The notes: generated by a model not told the origin, from the sequence alone. Counted from the first letter of the stretch, positions 10,467 through 23,153 are shown. The stretch: 64,000 nucleotides of DNA from Tipula vernalis (GCA_958295665.1 OY282560.1:258735368-258799367), one strand, 5' to 3'. A program made the numbers and translations.

Positions 10467-11099
10467 TGCTGTGTGCCTTAATCGACTAAATTAACTAACT
10501 AAAGTAGGACGAGTTAGTTAATGCAATATTTAAATAGATGGCGTTAGTATAAAAGTCTCTGGCTGTGCCTTAACTTACACTAAACTAAATTTAATCGCCA
10601 ATAAACAAGGAAAATACAAAACGTAAAATTGTAAAAAAAAGTAAAAAGTAAAAGTCTATTCATGATATTGCCGCATTTTTTATTTACCAATACATTTCTG
10701 ATGTATTATAAACGCCTTTTAAGCAAACAGAATTAAAAAAAAAACAACGTAAATATCGAACCAAAGTAATTTACAACACAATATATTTATGAGGTTATGT
10801 TATGTTGTCCAAAATTGTTTTGCTTTAAATTGCAGCTTCCACGAAACCTCTATTCTTCATATAATTCTACAATTTTCCAAGGAATTATGTCGAATAATAA
10901 CCGATTTATACGACAGCATTTAAGAGTAAAATCTTTTTTTTTTTATTTTTGATTTTGATGTTCACTTGTTACAGTATAAATGAAAATTCATTGAAAAGTA
11001 AGCTCGTAAATTGACTTTTCGGTTGCCGCCCATGAAACAATAGCAGAAGCTTCAATTTTTTTTTAGTTTAGTTAATTTAGTCGATTAAGCCACACAGCA
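10467..11099. mobile_element. MITE with TTA target duplication
   Basis: The ends TGCTGTGTGCCTTAATCGAC and its inverse (imperfect over about 35 bp, including CTAAATTAACTAA) are flanked by TTA at 10464-10466 and 11100-11102. A 3-bp TTA duplication is the signature of PIF/Harbinger elements. It sits directly against copy A of the two-gene transposon. A variant of the end sequence recurs inside near 10565-10605. Confidence 0.8.
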
Positions 11100-11394
11100 T
11101 TAATATATAAACAAATACAAAATACGCCTTGAGAAAGAGAAAATTGTCTCATGTATACCGAATGAAAACAACACAACAACCTCTGCGTATAATATGGCAT
11201 TTGTAATGTGCATACAATTTACAATACATTAGAAATTACATTTATCTGAATTATATAGTATATTCATCTAATTACGTGTAAACTACACAAGCAAATATAG
11301 TTCATGCATTATTTAAAACAAAAAAACGTAAAATTGAGGAAAATTTGATTTTGCTTGACATAAAAACCTGACAGGTTGATAAGGAGAAAAACCT
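11100..11394. other. Non-coding
   Basis: AT-rich sequence with no feature recognised. Confidence 0.5.
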
Positions 11395-11532
11395 AGGTTC
11401 TAGTTGATGAGTAGCCAATGGTATTTCCAAAGAATTTAGAAACTCCGTTGGATAGTCGACAAATTCGTTTTGATCGATATCGGTGTCAATTATTTTGTTT
11501 AGACGTAAGGATCCTCTGTTTTGGAATAGGTA
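11395..11532 (-). pseudogene. Helitron helicase fragment
   Basis: On the minus strand one frame reads YLFQNRGSLRLNKIIDTDID and then NEFVDYPTEFLNSLEIP. The YPTEFLNSL block is characteristic of the PIF1-type helicase domain of Helitron RepHel proteins. The flanking frame decays at once, and MITE M1 copy 2 lies just upstream at 11620. It corresponds to the part of the protein that precedes the fragment at 17845-18058, which lies on the opposite strand. Confidence 0.7.
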
Positions 11533-11619
11533 CGTATTAGTTGATAAAAGTAACTGTTCAATTTCTTGGTATCTTACTCTTTTACACGGCTAAGTAGCAT
11601 TTTTTTTAGTGAAAACTAT

Positions 11620-11877
11620 GGTGGTGTTTTTTTATTCGCTCCGGATAGCTGCTATCGAGAGCCGTCATATAAAAAATGGCTTCCGATGGCGCTCCGTATA
11701 AATAGGTAGAGCCAAATATTTTTTATATGAAGTTTTTGGTAAACAATTGAATTAAAAATAATAGTTTGATGTTAAATAAGTTTAGTTTACCAATAAATAG
11801 CGCGTCAAATTTAAATTTAGGCGTAGAAAAATGACGGCTCTCGATTGCAGCTATCCGGAGCGAATAAAAAAACACTA
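11620..11877. mobile_element. MITE family M1, copy 2
   Basis: This copy matches the element at 1234-1492 along its whole length. Its inverted repeats are nearly perfect over about 45 bp, beginning GTGTTTTTTTATTCGCTCCG. No coding capacity; the target duplication is unclear. Confidence 0.88.
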
Positions 11878-13290
11878 CATATATTTACTATTTACTTTCC
11901 TATTAATTCATTAATACTTTGGTTCATAGTGCTTAGCACAGATTGTCGAATTTGTTGTTAGAGTCTAAAAGAATTTTCCCTTCGCCAAGCTCTAGCAACT
12001 TCTAAGCAAATTTAAACTTGTACTACTATCGTAAATATTCTTACATCCAAATTACTTGTAAGTTTAAAGGTACCAATAATGTTGTGCCACAAACAAGAAG
12101 ATTTAATTCATGCTCGAATTTTATCAGCTGATGTAAAAAATGACAATTAGAAATTATATTAACAAATTTCTTCTTTTATAAGATATTTCACAAAAAATGC
12201 CTTGACACATTAAAAAAAATTAAAACTAGGGTCTGAGCTGAGGACCTTCTGCATCAGAGTTTTATCTTACCACTTGCTTTTATGAGCTGTATGAAAAAAT
12301 CTTTAACTCGAGAAGAAAATGTGGTAGCATGCTGAAAATAGCCGCGTTGACCTAGATATTGATCATACATTATTCAGTAACAATTTCAGCTCGAGATGTC
12401 CTAGCATTCGGCAGTTTTTGCTGAAGCAATAAAAAAATTAAATTAATTTGCAGAATTTTAACTGAATTAATTGGTATACTGGCGTTAAATGGAGGTTTGA
12501 ATTTCGATTCTAGTTTAATGATTCGATTTCTGTTTTTAATAAAATACCCCTAACGACAAATATTAATATTTTAAAATTTTGTTACCTATCAAAATAAATT
12601 TATTAGATTAAAAAGTACCTACTATTTGTGTTTATACGATTATGTAAATACATATCGTTTTGAATCTCGATAAATTTTACGCGATTGGTGAATCTCAGGT
12701 AAGAGCATCATCATCACATTATCGACAAACATATTAGTTGATGATTTTATTAGTTCAGTACTGCTCTTTATGTAATTAAATATACATACAAATTGTTATC
12801 AATTCCCAATCATCAAACTATCGATAAACGTTAATGTTAATTAAAATATCTGTTGCTCTCCCACCAAAACAATGACATCAATAAATTATACAATGAAAAA
12901 CAGAAATTTAGTTAGATCAGCAAATACCTGCTGTCTAGTACCCGTATAGTATTGCATGTACAGACAAATCGTTATCAACCCCGATAATTTTTTTTTTACG
13001 TTTTATTTTCTCCTGCTTGCGCTGTGATCATTTATTTATATAAAATTACAAACATAAACAAGATAACAGTTATTAAGCATATACTTTTTGTTTTGAAAAA
13101 GCGATAACAAATTTAAGAAGTTTTTTTTTTTGTATTATTGTGATTTTTCTTAAATTTGAAATAGCTATTTTCAAAATATATTATCAGTCGTCTTGATAAA
13201 CTGAAACCAAACACTACGTATCCGTGATTACACGAGTACATTTATCAAATATTATTTTTATTTATTAATAGCTAGTTCTTATTCTGTGTA
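11878..13290. other. Upstream intergenic region
   Basis: No gene or clear repeat is seen between MITE M1 and the promoter of the LRMDA-like gene. Distal control elements could lie here, but none is identified. Confidence 0.5.
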
Positions 13291-13291
13291 G

Positions 13292-13318
13292 TATAAATAT
13301 AGTAAACTCGTATAAAAG
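13292..13318 (+). promoter_or_regulatory. TATA-like boxes of the LRMDA-like gene
   Basis: TATAAATA (13292-13299) and TATAAAAG (13311-13318) lie about 80-105 bp upstream of the proposed start codon at 13397. This fits a transcription start around 13340. No clear initiator motif was identified. Confidence 0.4.
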
Positions 13319-13396
13319 TGAAGTTATTCTATGTTGTGGGTTGTGTGGTGATGGGATCGGTCTTGTCAAACAGAATAAAATAAAATAATTGTCAAG

Positions 13397-16300
13397 ATGC
13401 AATCAACACTTGAGTTTAACGAAATGTAAGTGAACTGTTACTTTTATTTAATAATGTGTGCGTATTTTGTTTACATTTGAAAGGCTCGTGTAGATCGTGA
13501 TTTGGTTGAATGTTTATATTAAATTTATAGTTGTAAATACAGTATAAAGACAATAAATAGCTCAATATCGATTAGCTTGTTTACAATCGAATTTTATTAC
13601 AAAATTCAAAATTGTGATTCACTTAAAAAAAGATTCAACAGCTTTGAATTAGTAACCTTATTCTAGTTGATCGTGCGAACTAAATTACGTTTCGAAAACT
13701 TCATATTAGTACATCTAAACACTGACATAAATTTAACTTTCTCATGCATTTATGATAAACCCACATCTTCTTACAAGAACACTTACTCTGGCATTAAGAA
13801 AAGTAAAAATTTATTCTATTTAAGCGAAATTTATTCGATTATTAATTATGTCTCAAAAGAGGATCGTGCAATAGTTACTTATAATAGCTTCTCGTTCGAA
13901 TTTCGGCGACAAATTTTTTTAAATACTCGAAACAATACTCATGATCCTTAAAATGTTAAAAGAAATTTATTTTTAAACCTTAAAATTTTAATAAAATTTC
14001 TAATCGAACTAATTATATTTTAACTGATAACATGGTAAAATTTAAAAAATCTTTCGAAAAATTCTAAAAGTTCTAATAGGAATCTTAATACTTGCATGAA
14101 ATGCATACATTTTTAAATTAAAAGACCGGATTTATGGTACTTAGAAATAAAAGGGATCGAACTGTCCTTCGCACACTTAAATTTGATGTTTACTTCTATA
14201 AAAATATACTTGGTACATAAATCGTCTGAAACTTTGAAAATTTGTATTTGATACAGGGTACATGAGATTATGTACTCTAAAAGAATTTTGTAATTCTCGA
14301 AAATTTCAAATTAAAACTCATAAAATATAAATCAAGTTTGCTTATATGTTGGCCTAGGATTCTCAGGTAAAAAAATATTCTTTTTGGGAAATCCAAACCA
14401 AAAATATGTTGGATAGTTATTCTTTTTAGAACAAAGAAAATCGAATGAGCCGTTACCACATATTTTTAAATATTTTGGCATAATTACGTACTTTTACATA
14501 TTTCCACTTATTTTAAGTTTTACCACATATTTTATGGTTTACCCAGTAGGTAATTAAATGGATCAAACAAGAGTTAAAATTCCTTAAACTATAAGAACGT
14601 AACAAATGCAACTCTACCCCATTTATACACTTGAGCAACAGTTTTAATGTTATTCATTTAATTCAACAAATTGAATTAAATTAAAATTAAATTTATTTCA
14701 TTTGGTAAATTACAAATCGATTTCGAATTACAATTAAAACACGATGGATTTGACCAAAATTTAGAGGGAAATCTAAAGCTAACAAAATTAGCTTCAATTC
14801 TAAATTGGACGTAATGATTGTGAATGAAATTTAAAGTAGAATAATTAGGTAAAATTTAAATTTATTTTAGAAATGAAATTAACTCAGAATTCAATCATGA
14901 ATTTTAGTAAAATATTGAGTAGTAGTAAAATATATCGTATATAAAATCAGAATTTAGCAAAAATCTGAACGAGTATTTGAATTCCCAAATGTAATTGAAT
15001 TAATTCTTGAGTAGGAACTCAAATTCGATTTAAAAATTGAATTAATATTACAAACTAGATTTGAACAACATCTTGTGTTTAATATGAATCAAAGGCTGAT
15101 TGTAATTTTCAGTAGAACTTTGCTATAAATAGAGTTTGAATTCCAATCTTTGAATAAAAATTCCAACCAGAGCATGACTAAATATTGAGGGATTAAAAAA
15201 AAAACTCCGGTTTTAAATCTATAAATTTTCAGTTTGAAATTAAACAGATACAATTTTAATTGAGTTACAATTCGAACCACGGCACCTTTCAAATTTTGAG
15301 TTAAATTTAAAATAGTAATTAAGAAAATGTTTCTGGATTAAACTAGCTACATTTTGCAGGGAATTTAAATAGTACAAATTGTTGTACAGTGTTACTGGGG
15401 TTTCTAAATTTGGAAATTTAGTTTAGAATTTGATTAGGACATTATACTTGGTTTTGAGGAAAAATTTGAGTGTAAATTTGGTGTTCTAAACTAGATTCAA
15501 ACATAATTTTGATTGCAATTAGGTAAGAATTGAGTTGCAAGTTGCAATACGAGATTTGGTCTCAAACAACCAACAAAATTTCCTTAGAATTTAGTTTAGA
15601 AATTTGTATCGGAAAATTTGAGAGAAATTTGAATTAGGAATTTAAATTTAAAAAAATGGGTTTGGCTTTCCAAACCAAATCAAATTTTTGGTAAAATCAT
15701 ATATAGGAATTGAGTTACAACTTGAATTTTGATTTCACAAATTTTGAGAGAAATATATTGTAATTTTGCATTGCACAATAGATTTGCTGAGTGGATTTTC
15801 AATTAGAAAACAAAAAAATGAGAGCAAATTAGGTGGAACAAAGAATAGATATATCAAGGGAAAGTTTTTATGGATTCGAATAAAACCTTGGATGCATCCA
15901 GAATAAAATTAGTTTACAATTCCATCTGGATTTGAATCAACTGTGAGGGACATTTTAATCCGAAATTGAGTTAAACTTCCAAACTGTACTTGAATGTTTG
16001 TTAATTGTAATTTTAATCACGCTCATTGAATTAAATTTAAATGAAAACTTGAGTGAAATTTAAAGTTTTAACAAATAATTAGGTATTCATTCTGCAAATT
16101 GATTATTGTAATTTTCGTTTTAATATGTATGTGAATGTTATTCACTCTAGTAACTTAGTTTAAAATCCAAATGGATTCGAAAAAAATAAGATTTTTGGTC
16201 AGAAATTTAGTTCCAAGCAGTTCCCGAAGTTGAACAAAATGATAAATGGAATTTTGAACATAAATCTAGCAGAATTCGACAGAAATGAAATTGATTAAGA

Positions 16301-19300
16301 GTACGAAGAGAGAAAATTAGCTTGAATTTGAGTGAAATTTTAAGTAGATATTGTCTTCTTTATTTTGCATTTGGGAAACACATTTTCAACAACAATTTTA
16401 TCAAAATATTTAATGCCCTTTATGTGACTGAGCTTAAATTCTAAACATGATTTCAACAAATTTTGTAGTTCAACTAGAAAATCAGGAATCCAGCAAAAAT
16501 CTGAAAGGATTTTGTTTTATAATAGAAGCATATAAATTTTAAACCGTAATTGAATAAAATCTTTTTGAGTTTAACTGACTACCTTTAATAACAGTTTGAG
16601 TGAATTTTAAAAATTTAGTTATTTTTTCGAGCAACATTTTTAGTTAGAACGTGGTAAAACAATATTTGAACAAAGTTTGACCTAAAAATTCAGTTTCAAT
16701 CCAATTAAGAGTTTGAGCAAAAATTTGGATCCAATTTAATTAAAAAAATATATTATATATTTAAAAAACGAGATTGATTTTCAAATTTATTTACCGCAAA
16801 ATCATTTCTAAAGCTAGAAATTCTGTGATATTTGTTTACAAATTAAGTAAAAATTCCAACCTAGATTTGTCCTTGCAACTTCAGCTATAGTTGCAAGTAC
16901 ATTTAAGAAATTTATAGAGAATTTATTTGAGTGTTATTAGAATTGCTGAGTTAAAGTCGAATTTAAAACTCTACTTTGAATCAAAAGGTTTGAACAGAAA
17001 TCTGAGTAAGTATCGAAATATTTGAATTTTAAGCCGTAATTGAAATTGAAAGTTAGAATTATAAAATCGATTTGAGCAAAATTTTATGTTTAGTGAGTGC
17101 GAGTTTACGACCATTTTCTGAAGAAAAATTTTCAGCAGATTCAATATGTTTTAAATGGAAAACAAAAGAATTATGTACGGAAGGGGAAATTTGTTTACAA
17201 AATCGACTACGTCGATTGGTTGCCTGTTGAAAATTTTTCTTCAGAAAAAGGTCGTAAACTCGCACTGAGGGCAAAATTCTGAGAAAAAGTTGTTTTTGAA
17301 TTCAAAAATTTTGGTTGGAAGTAGGCTAAGTTCCAAACTGGATTTGAAAAAAACTTGAAGGAGGGATTGATTTATAATTTTGAGTGAAATTTAAAATACA
17401 AAATTTACAATTTCAGCTTTCATTTTAAAATGATTAGAGAAGCTTGATATTCCAAGCTAAATTTTAATTGCAATTAGTAAAAATTGCAATACGAAACATG
17501 ATTCCAATAAAGGAATAAAATTATTTAGTATCAGCACGATGTACATATAAAAGAATATGAATTCTAAACTGTAATTGAATATAATCTTGATGGTAACTTA
17601 AATTGAAAATTGTGCTTTTTAATTTTTGTTGAATGTTAATTAATTCTTGTAATTTCTAAATATGCTACCGGTCTTACGACACTTTTAAATGGGTTTTTTA
17701 TTAACACGTAGAAACATTTTAGTATTTACGAACGGTAATTCAACGAAAACCGGCTAATAGACAGAATTCTATTTTTTATTTAATTTTTTTTAATTTTAAT
17801 ATGTTCCGAAGATTGTAAGAGAATTCAATCAAGTTTCGAACTGTGAACCACGCAACAACTTACCATTTCAGTTCAAACGTTTACAGTTCCCCTTGAAAAT
17901 AGCGTATGCAATGACAGTAAACAAATCTCAGGGACAAACAATGAATGTGGCCGGTTTGTATCTAGGATCGCCTTGCTTTTCTCATGGGCAGCTATACGTC
18001 CCTGCTCACTGGTCTTTTCGGCGCACAACCTTCTCCTATTAGCCGAAAACGAAAAATCACACAATATAATTTATAGAAACATTTTACAGTAAATAAAACT
18101 TATCTTTATTTCTCTAAGTTTCGCTAATGAATTATAAATTTATTAAAAATTATATTAAAATCTATTCAGAAAGTGTGTTTGGTGTTTACTTTTTACTGTT
18201 TACTTTAGTCAGTGTTTATTACGGGGTATTTTGACCAGAAGTAATAAAATCTGTCTTATAATATTTAAATATATGATGCAGGACTGGGAAAACCGTTAAG
18301 AAAGATGGTCATCAACTCCAATATATAAATCGGTTATTTGTAAACAAATCGGTTGTTAATAAACAAATCGGTTTGTTAGCGTTCTTACGATTAAAATAAA
18401 TTCAATATAACCTCTTTTTTATTTATCTATCCCTCTCCAACTGTCCACGCTTTATATGGGAAAAAATTTGTTTCCAGTCTATGTAATACATTCAGTGTCC
18501 TTGCCTCGCATATAAGCAGCGCGTCAACTGTTGTTATAAGCAACATTTTATTATAAGCATAGCCATAACCTGCTCAATTCTCTCCGGTCGGGTAGTTTGG
18601 GGCTACTCAGACGCTCGACTCGCGTGTGTGCCCACCTTCCTCCGATCCTGCTCCTCGGCCTCCCTTTTTACCATACATTGATCAGTCCGCAAGGATGAAA
18701 TCACCTCCAGCACCTTCCAGCAAGCCGTTCTTTAGCCCCCGTAGCAGTGTTTCTTTCTCTTTACGTCATTGCTTGCATATTTTTTACAATTTCCCTTCAC
18801 TTTCGAAACCCGCCCTCCTCCTGCTCTCTCATCTTTCCGACAATCTCTCTCGTTTAATTTTTTGAGTCGGCCCTGTACTCCTCAGATGTTAATCTCTGCC
18901 TCTTGCTGGGCTTTAGCTCTCCTGGTACAGATAACACTATTCAGGATCTGTATCCATCTGGACCTGAGATCCTTCTAAATCGGGCAACTGTGCTAATATT
19001 AGATTGATAACCGATCCAATACAAGCTTGATTGTCTGCCGCTTTTACCTGGGTTGCCTCTTTACACGCTGTGCTAGTTTCTAACCTTAGCATTGCTCCAA
19101 CTTCTTGTTTTGATGCTGTTGGAGAGGCATCACTCTCATTAAATTTATTTGTTCCTTGCGTATTAGAATCCATTTTTTGTTCCCACGAGTAGCACGAGAA
19201 CTAACGGTCACCTTTGATAGAGCTCAGTGTTATTATAGAAAGGACGTGAGTTTATACCAAATGATAAGATAATTATTTTTGATTCAAAAAATAATTTTTA

Positions 19301-20551
19301 TTTATTTATTTATTTTCCACAGAAAAAAATGACAACCTAACGTCTAGGTTTACTTGGCACTTTTTTCGCCAGGAAAAGGTTCTCAGTTAATACAGTATAA
19401 TGTCAATTTAATGATATTACTTTTGTTGGATTGGGTTGGCGCAATTAATTTTAACCACTATTGCTACATTTCTGATAATTACGGAAATCTTAAACTAAGC
19501 ATCATTTTATTTACATATATTTTTGAGCGCACGTTAATACTCTTAGGATCATTGCATAATTAAACTCCCGTTTCATGAAACTATTATTTGCCTAAATTTA
19601 AAATTTTGAATGATATGCTTTACATTTTATAATATTATTTTAAATGTATTCTAGGTATTTTGTTGACAACGTTTTACAGCACCTAATCGAACCCATGGAA
19701 TTGATGCCAACAGAATTTGAAGAAAATTTTGTTAAAATTTCCAATACACTATTTGCAACCGACTGTCAAGGCATAAATCATGATCGTGACTATTCTGAGG
19801 GCCGTATTTCATTGGCTTATGAAAAGCTAACAATGATTCCGAAATCGATTGCCGATACATTTGCTTCGTGTACAAAAATTTTAGATTTAAGCCATAATAA
19901 TATAAGTGATTTAAAATTTTTAACAAATTTTACCCGGTTGAATTCGTTGATATTAGACAAGAATAGCACCCTGAATGAGGCAACATTACCCCATCTCCCG
20001 AATTTGAAACTATTATGGTGAGTTTTACTTTGGTTCGATAAGCTGTATTTTACTAACCTATTTTTTTTGTATTTAGGCTAAATCACTGTGAAATCGTTAA
20101 CATAACCAAATGGATACGAAAAATTCAAGTGAAATGTCCACATATTACTTATTTGTCGTTGCTTGGAAACCCAGGTGCTACGTCTTTATTTAATGGTGGC
20201 TCGACCATACAACATAATGTATATCGTCTTTATGTGATCGAACATCTACCAAAGTTACGTTATTTAGACGATACTCCTATAACCGTCGAGCAACGTGCCC
20301 AAGCCAAATCGCATAGACATTTAAACGGGTTGGTAAATGTTTTTAGTTTTATTGGGAAAATTGGGCAAACTCCAACTAAAAATGTAGCAGGGGAACATAA
20401 TGATGTTGATGCCGAAACAAAAGATCAAAAATACAGCAAATATAAACAAAATTTAAATACTTCGCTTGGGGTAGAAGTATTCGAGAAGGAGAGTCTATAT
20501 AAAACAAATAAGGTTCACATTTATCGATGTTCAACTAGTGATTCTGACTAA
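13397..20551 (+). CDS. LRMDA: LRMDA-like leucine-rich repeat protein
   Basis: Three exons join in frame: 13397-13425 (ATG to a GTAAGT donor), 19655-20017 (acceptor after TTCTAG, donor GTGAGT) and 20077-20551 (acceptor after ATTTAG, stop TAA). They give 288 residues. Leucine-rich repeats span about residues 84-168, including KILDLSHNNISDL, LNSLILDKN, LKLLWLNHCEI and HITYLSLLGNP. A cap-like motif follows (YRLYVIEHLPKLRYLDDTPI, about 180-199), then a polar tail. This order, and the YLSLLGN...YRLYVI..LP.L.YLD signature, match LRMDA. In vertebrates LRMDA acts with Rab32/Rab38 in the biogenesis of melanosome-type organelles. No signal peptide or membrane segment is seen, so it is probably cytosolic. 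Exon 1 is inferred from phase and splice consensus. Some other small LRR protein remains possible. Confidence 0.72.
14560..17640. repeat. Degenerate repeat array in intron 1
   Basis: For about 3 kb the same phrases recur in loosely the same order with many changes. Examples are AATTTGAGTGAAATTTAAA, CCAAACTGGATTTGAA, TTGAGTTACAATT, GAGCAAAATTT and GAATTAAATTTAAAAT. This looks like an old, diverged tandem repeat rather than unique sequence. No coding frame is present. MITE M2 (17096-17266) is inserted near its end. Confidence 0.6.
17096..17266. mobile_element. MITE family M2, copy 1
   Basis: A 171-bp element has inverted ends of about 40 bp starting AGTGCGAGTTTACGACC. Two small opposing reading frames over it are products of the symmetry. 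Inverted relatives are at 37530-37677 and, degraded, at 49601-49657. Confidence 0.85.
17845..18058 (+). pseudogene. Helitron helicase C-terminal fragment
   Basis: The + strand reads EPRNNLPFQFKRLQFPLKIA, then YAMTVNKSQGQT, then LYLGSPCFSHGQLYV. These are the final helicase motifs of a PIF1-type Helitron protein, the K-SQGQ and SHGQLYVA blocks. The frame breaks after YVPAHWSF. Helitrons move by rolling-circle replication; this remnant is dead. No CTAG end with hairpin was confirmed downstream. Confidence 0.82.
18370..18515. repeat. Dispersed repeat, copy 2
   Basis: This is the same block order as 7440-7627 (CAACTGTCCACG, TTTCCAGTCTATGTAA, TCCTTGCCTC). Non-coding. Confidence 0.65.
18560..19205 (-). 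pseudogene. Putative LINE gag-like (ORF1) fragment
   Basis: This patch is GC-richer than its surroundings. On the minus strand an ATG at 19173 opens a 78-codon frame (MDSNTQGTNKFNESDASPTA...) ending at 18937. After a one-base shift the text continues plausibly as VPGELKPSKRQRLTSEEYRA and then, after another shift, in a Lys/Arg-rich stretch. A hydrophilic N-terminus directly behind a short leader is what the first ORF of an I- or R1-like non-LTR retrotransposon looks like. No zinc knuckle is reached, so the family call is tentative. It lies antisense within intron 1 of the host gene. Confidence 0.4.
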
Positions 20552-20823
20552 TATCTCGTATAATTTAGAAATATTCAATTTTTTAAGCAATCTTGTGACA
20601 ACTGACAAAACATTTATACGTTTATATGTAGTATATATAGATAATTTTCCTGCCCAAACTGCAGGCAAAATGTCGATAATTATTTATTTTAATTTTTAAT
20701 GCATCTCTTGTCATCTAAATGAATACGCCCTATCATCCATTTATTTTTAATTGATTTTACTTTTTAATTAATATTTATTGTGGTAAATACATAACACTTC
20801 TAAATTATCATTTGTTGAAAACT

Positions 20824-20829
20824 AATAAA
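20824..20829 (+). terminator. Possible polyadenylation signal
   Basis: An AATAAA lies about 270 bp after the stop codon of the LRMDA-like gene, in AT-rich sequence where chance matches are common. Confidence 0.35.
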
Positions 20830-22067
20830 GAAAAGAGAATTATTTAAGATTCATCAATTTATTTCCGCACGAAATCGAAAAAGAAAAGAATTATCGAATT
20901 TTTAAGCAAGTGGGTTTATTGGGACCAATCGCGCATGAAATACCAAATGTTATTTTGTTTTGATATACTTTCGATATACATAAGTATTACAGTTTGTTAG
21001 GTGCCAAATCGAGCGTGTCAAAACAGCATGTCGTACTTGATGGTGGAATAAAAAAACTTAAATTTTTGAAATACTAGATACTGTTTTGACATCTTTGACA
21101 AATAGTGTGTTACCATGTCTTTGACTGTCGATATTATTTATTAAATATTGATACGTTATACACCAAAATAAATCAAACTATAACTAATGTTAAGTGCTTT
21201 GGGACCAAAAAGCTGATCGAAATAAAAAAAAATTTGAACTCTTCGTAGTAGAAATTGATTTAGACCAGTTTTTTGTTTTAGATCAGTTTTCTTGGTTCCA
21301 AAGTATTCAACACAAAACTTCTTTTAATTTTTTGTTTGATATGAAAACATTTTTATTTAGATACTCAACTAAAAAAGCAGCGGGCGAGTTCACGCTCAAC
21401 TCCCAAAAGGATTATGTGAAAACATGATTGAATCATTTGAAACCTCTTCGAAGGGCCTGAGAAACTAATGCAGATAGACGGCTGCAAGCAAAATCTAAGC
21501 ATCTGGAAAGAATGTCATTCGAATCTGTTTACCAATTTTTTAGTTTTTGTTTTTTATAAACCCTGCATAACCAAACTCAGCAACAGCATGAGCAATACTA
21601 AACATAGCACACTGATTAAACAATTTCAAAATTTTATTTTATTATGTATCAATGTATACTTGCCATTTTCACAGTAATTTTCTTTGTTTCAAATATATTT
21701 CCATTTCACTTTTTTGAATCACATACATGCATAATTTTTGTAGCTTTGAATTTTTTCGGTGCATTTTTGGTTCGTTTTTTTCGTATATAATTTCCATTTT
21801 CTTCGTACCGGATTTTCCTTTCCTTTTTTCACATCTAAAATGCACAGAAATCAGGATATGGAAATACGAAATCAGTCTTACATCTGTAACGGACACATCT
21901 GTAACGGACACAAATAAATGTGTGATATAAAAAAAATTAAATAACATCTAAAGCAATAAAAATGTCTATACAAACTAAGCATGGCGATCAAAACAAACAT
22001 ACGCGTCTGTAAATGTCGTCGTAAAGCAATACCAATCAAATTAGTTACGCCTGTAGCGTCTCATGCA

Positions 22068-22110
22068 TTTTGATTTAAATAAATAAAACATTTATTTATT
22101 TAAATCAAAA
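22068..22110. repeat. Perfect 20-bp-arm hairpin
   Basis: TTTTGATTTAAATAAATAAA is followed by three bases and then its exact reverse complement. Confidence 0.85.
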
Positions 22111-22521
22111 TACGTTTACCACCACAAAGTGTTAATTCGATATTTGGCACACGATCAAATTCGAATTTATAACTAGCCTTAATTTGCTTATTACATATTC
22201 CATCTCGCGCCAAATAGAACAACTATTTGGTCTTGCAATCCGAGTATGCTCGTCCAACAAACTTCACCAACAAGCATCATTGCAATTAATTAAAAAAAAA
22301 ACACAACATAAATTCATTTTCTAGTATTATCGTCTCCGATTTTTCGTACTCGTATTACAGTTCGTTCGTAATAAAAATTAATTAATTTAATATTAATTAA
22401 AATAAAATAAAATTATAATAATATTGTAATCATAATATTCTAATTCTGTAATGTAAATGATGATTACTAATGTTATACTATATATATACATATGTATGTT
22501 AGGTTGGTAGCACTGAAATAA

Positions 22522-23115
22522 AGCCGGTATTCCATTATGAAAAATTTACTGACTGCTGGAAAAAATGAAAGAAGACAAAAAAAAATGTTACATTAGAGTG
22601 ACAAAGAAAAAACAATTTTTTTATTTTTTATTTTATAGCAAAGTTGTATGGATAAATTTTGACAGCAAACAAAAACATAACCAACAAATATGAACACAAT
22701 TATGCGTTATTCTTAATTCGTATATTTTCACCTCTCAAAATTATCTAAAAAATTAAATATTATTTTCACACATATCAGAATTATTTTTTTCATTTATTTT
22801 CCGTCACAGAATAAAAAATAAAAAATATCTTTACCATAAAAATGACGTACTATGAAAATTAATATTGTATGCGAGAAATATGTTATCATCCGTACACAAA
22901 ATTTATGTGGATGTGTTAGAGGGTTGCAATAAAAAGTACTCCATTTGATACTTTTTGTCAATAATTATGGCATCACACTAACACAGCCACAACTTTTTTG
23001 TAATAAAAATGTTTACTGACGAAGTCGGGTGTCTCATTCCCACAACCACCGATTTTATATTTTTATCGCAATATATTTTTGCTGATAAACATTTTTTCAC
23101 AATGGAATACCGGCT
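22522..23115. mobile_element. MITE-like element with TAA duplication next to the retroelement
   Basis: The ends AGCCGGTATTCCATTATGAA and a near-inverse (about 24 of 27 positions) are flanked by TAA at 22519-22521 and 23116-23118. The interior is non-coding. Its right edge is only 38 bp from the primer-binding site of the Gypsy-like element, so it may be inserted in the 5' LTR. Confidence 0.65.
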
Positions 23116-23153
23116 TAAAGCATCATTAATTCACCGATGTGCATATCATTACA

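Larger units (their letters stand above)
13426..19654 (+). other. Intron 1 of the LRMDA-like gene
   Basis: The intron is about 6.2 kb, opens GTAAGT and closes TTCTAG. It contains the degenerate array, MITE M2, Helitron fragment, dispersed repeat and LINE fragment listed separately. The 94-codon frame at 13667-13951 has no recognisable domain and is read as chance. Confidence 0.6.
20552..22521. other. 3' flank of the LRMDA-like gene, no further gene
   Basis: It holds a possible polyadenylation signal, a hairpin at 22068-22110 and a 17-bp tandem duplication (ACATCTGTAACGGACAC) near 21880-21912. The reading frames of 67-92 codons around 21200-21950 are AT-rich and overlap each other on both strands. 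Confidence 0.5.

Noticed and set aside
13667..13951. 94-codon frame in intron 1
   Set aside because: It has no domain, starts on a non-ATG codon and sits in an intron. It is likely chance.
17675..17690. Further hammerhead site at ACCGGTC
   Set aside because: The GAAA and CTGANGA core boxes are absent around it. The same holds for the ACCGGT-like site near 41320.
18626..18865. 79-codon Pro/Ser-rich + strand frame
   Set aside because: It is antisense to the putative LINE gag-like fragment; the composition reflects the purine-rich opposite strand.
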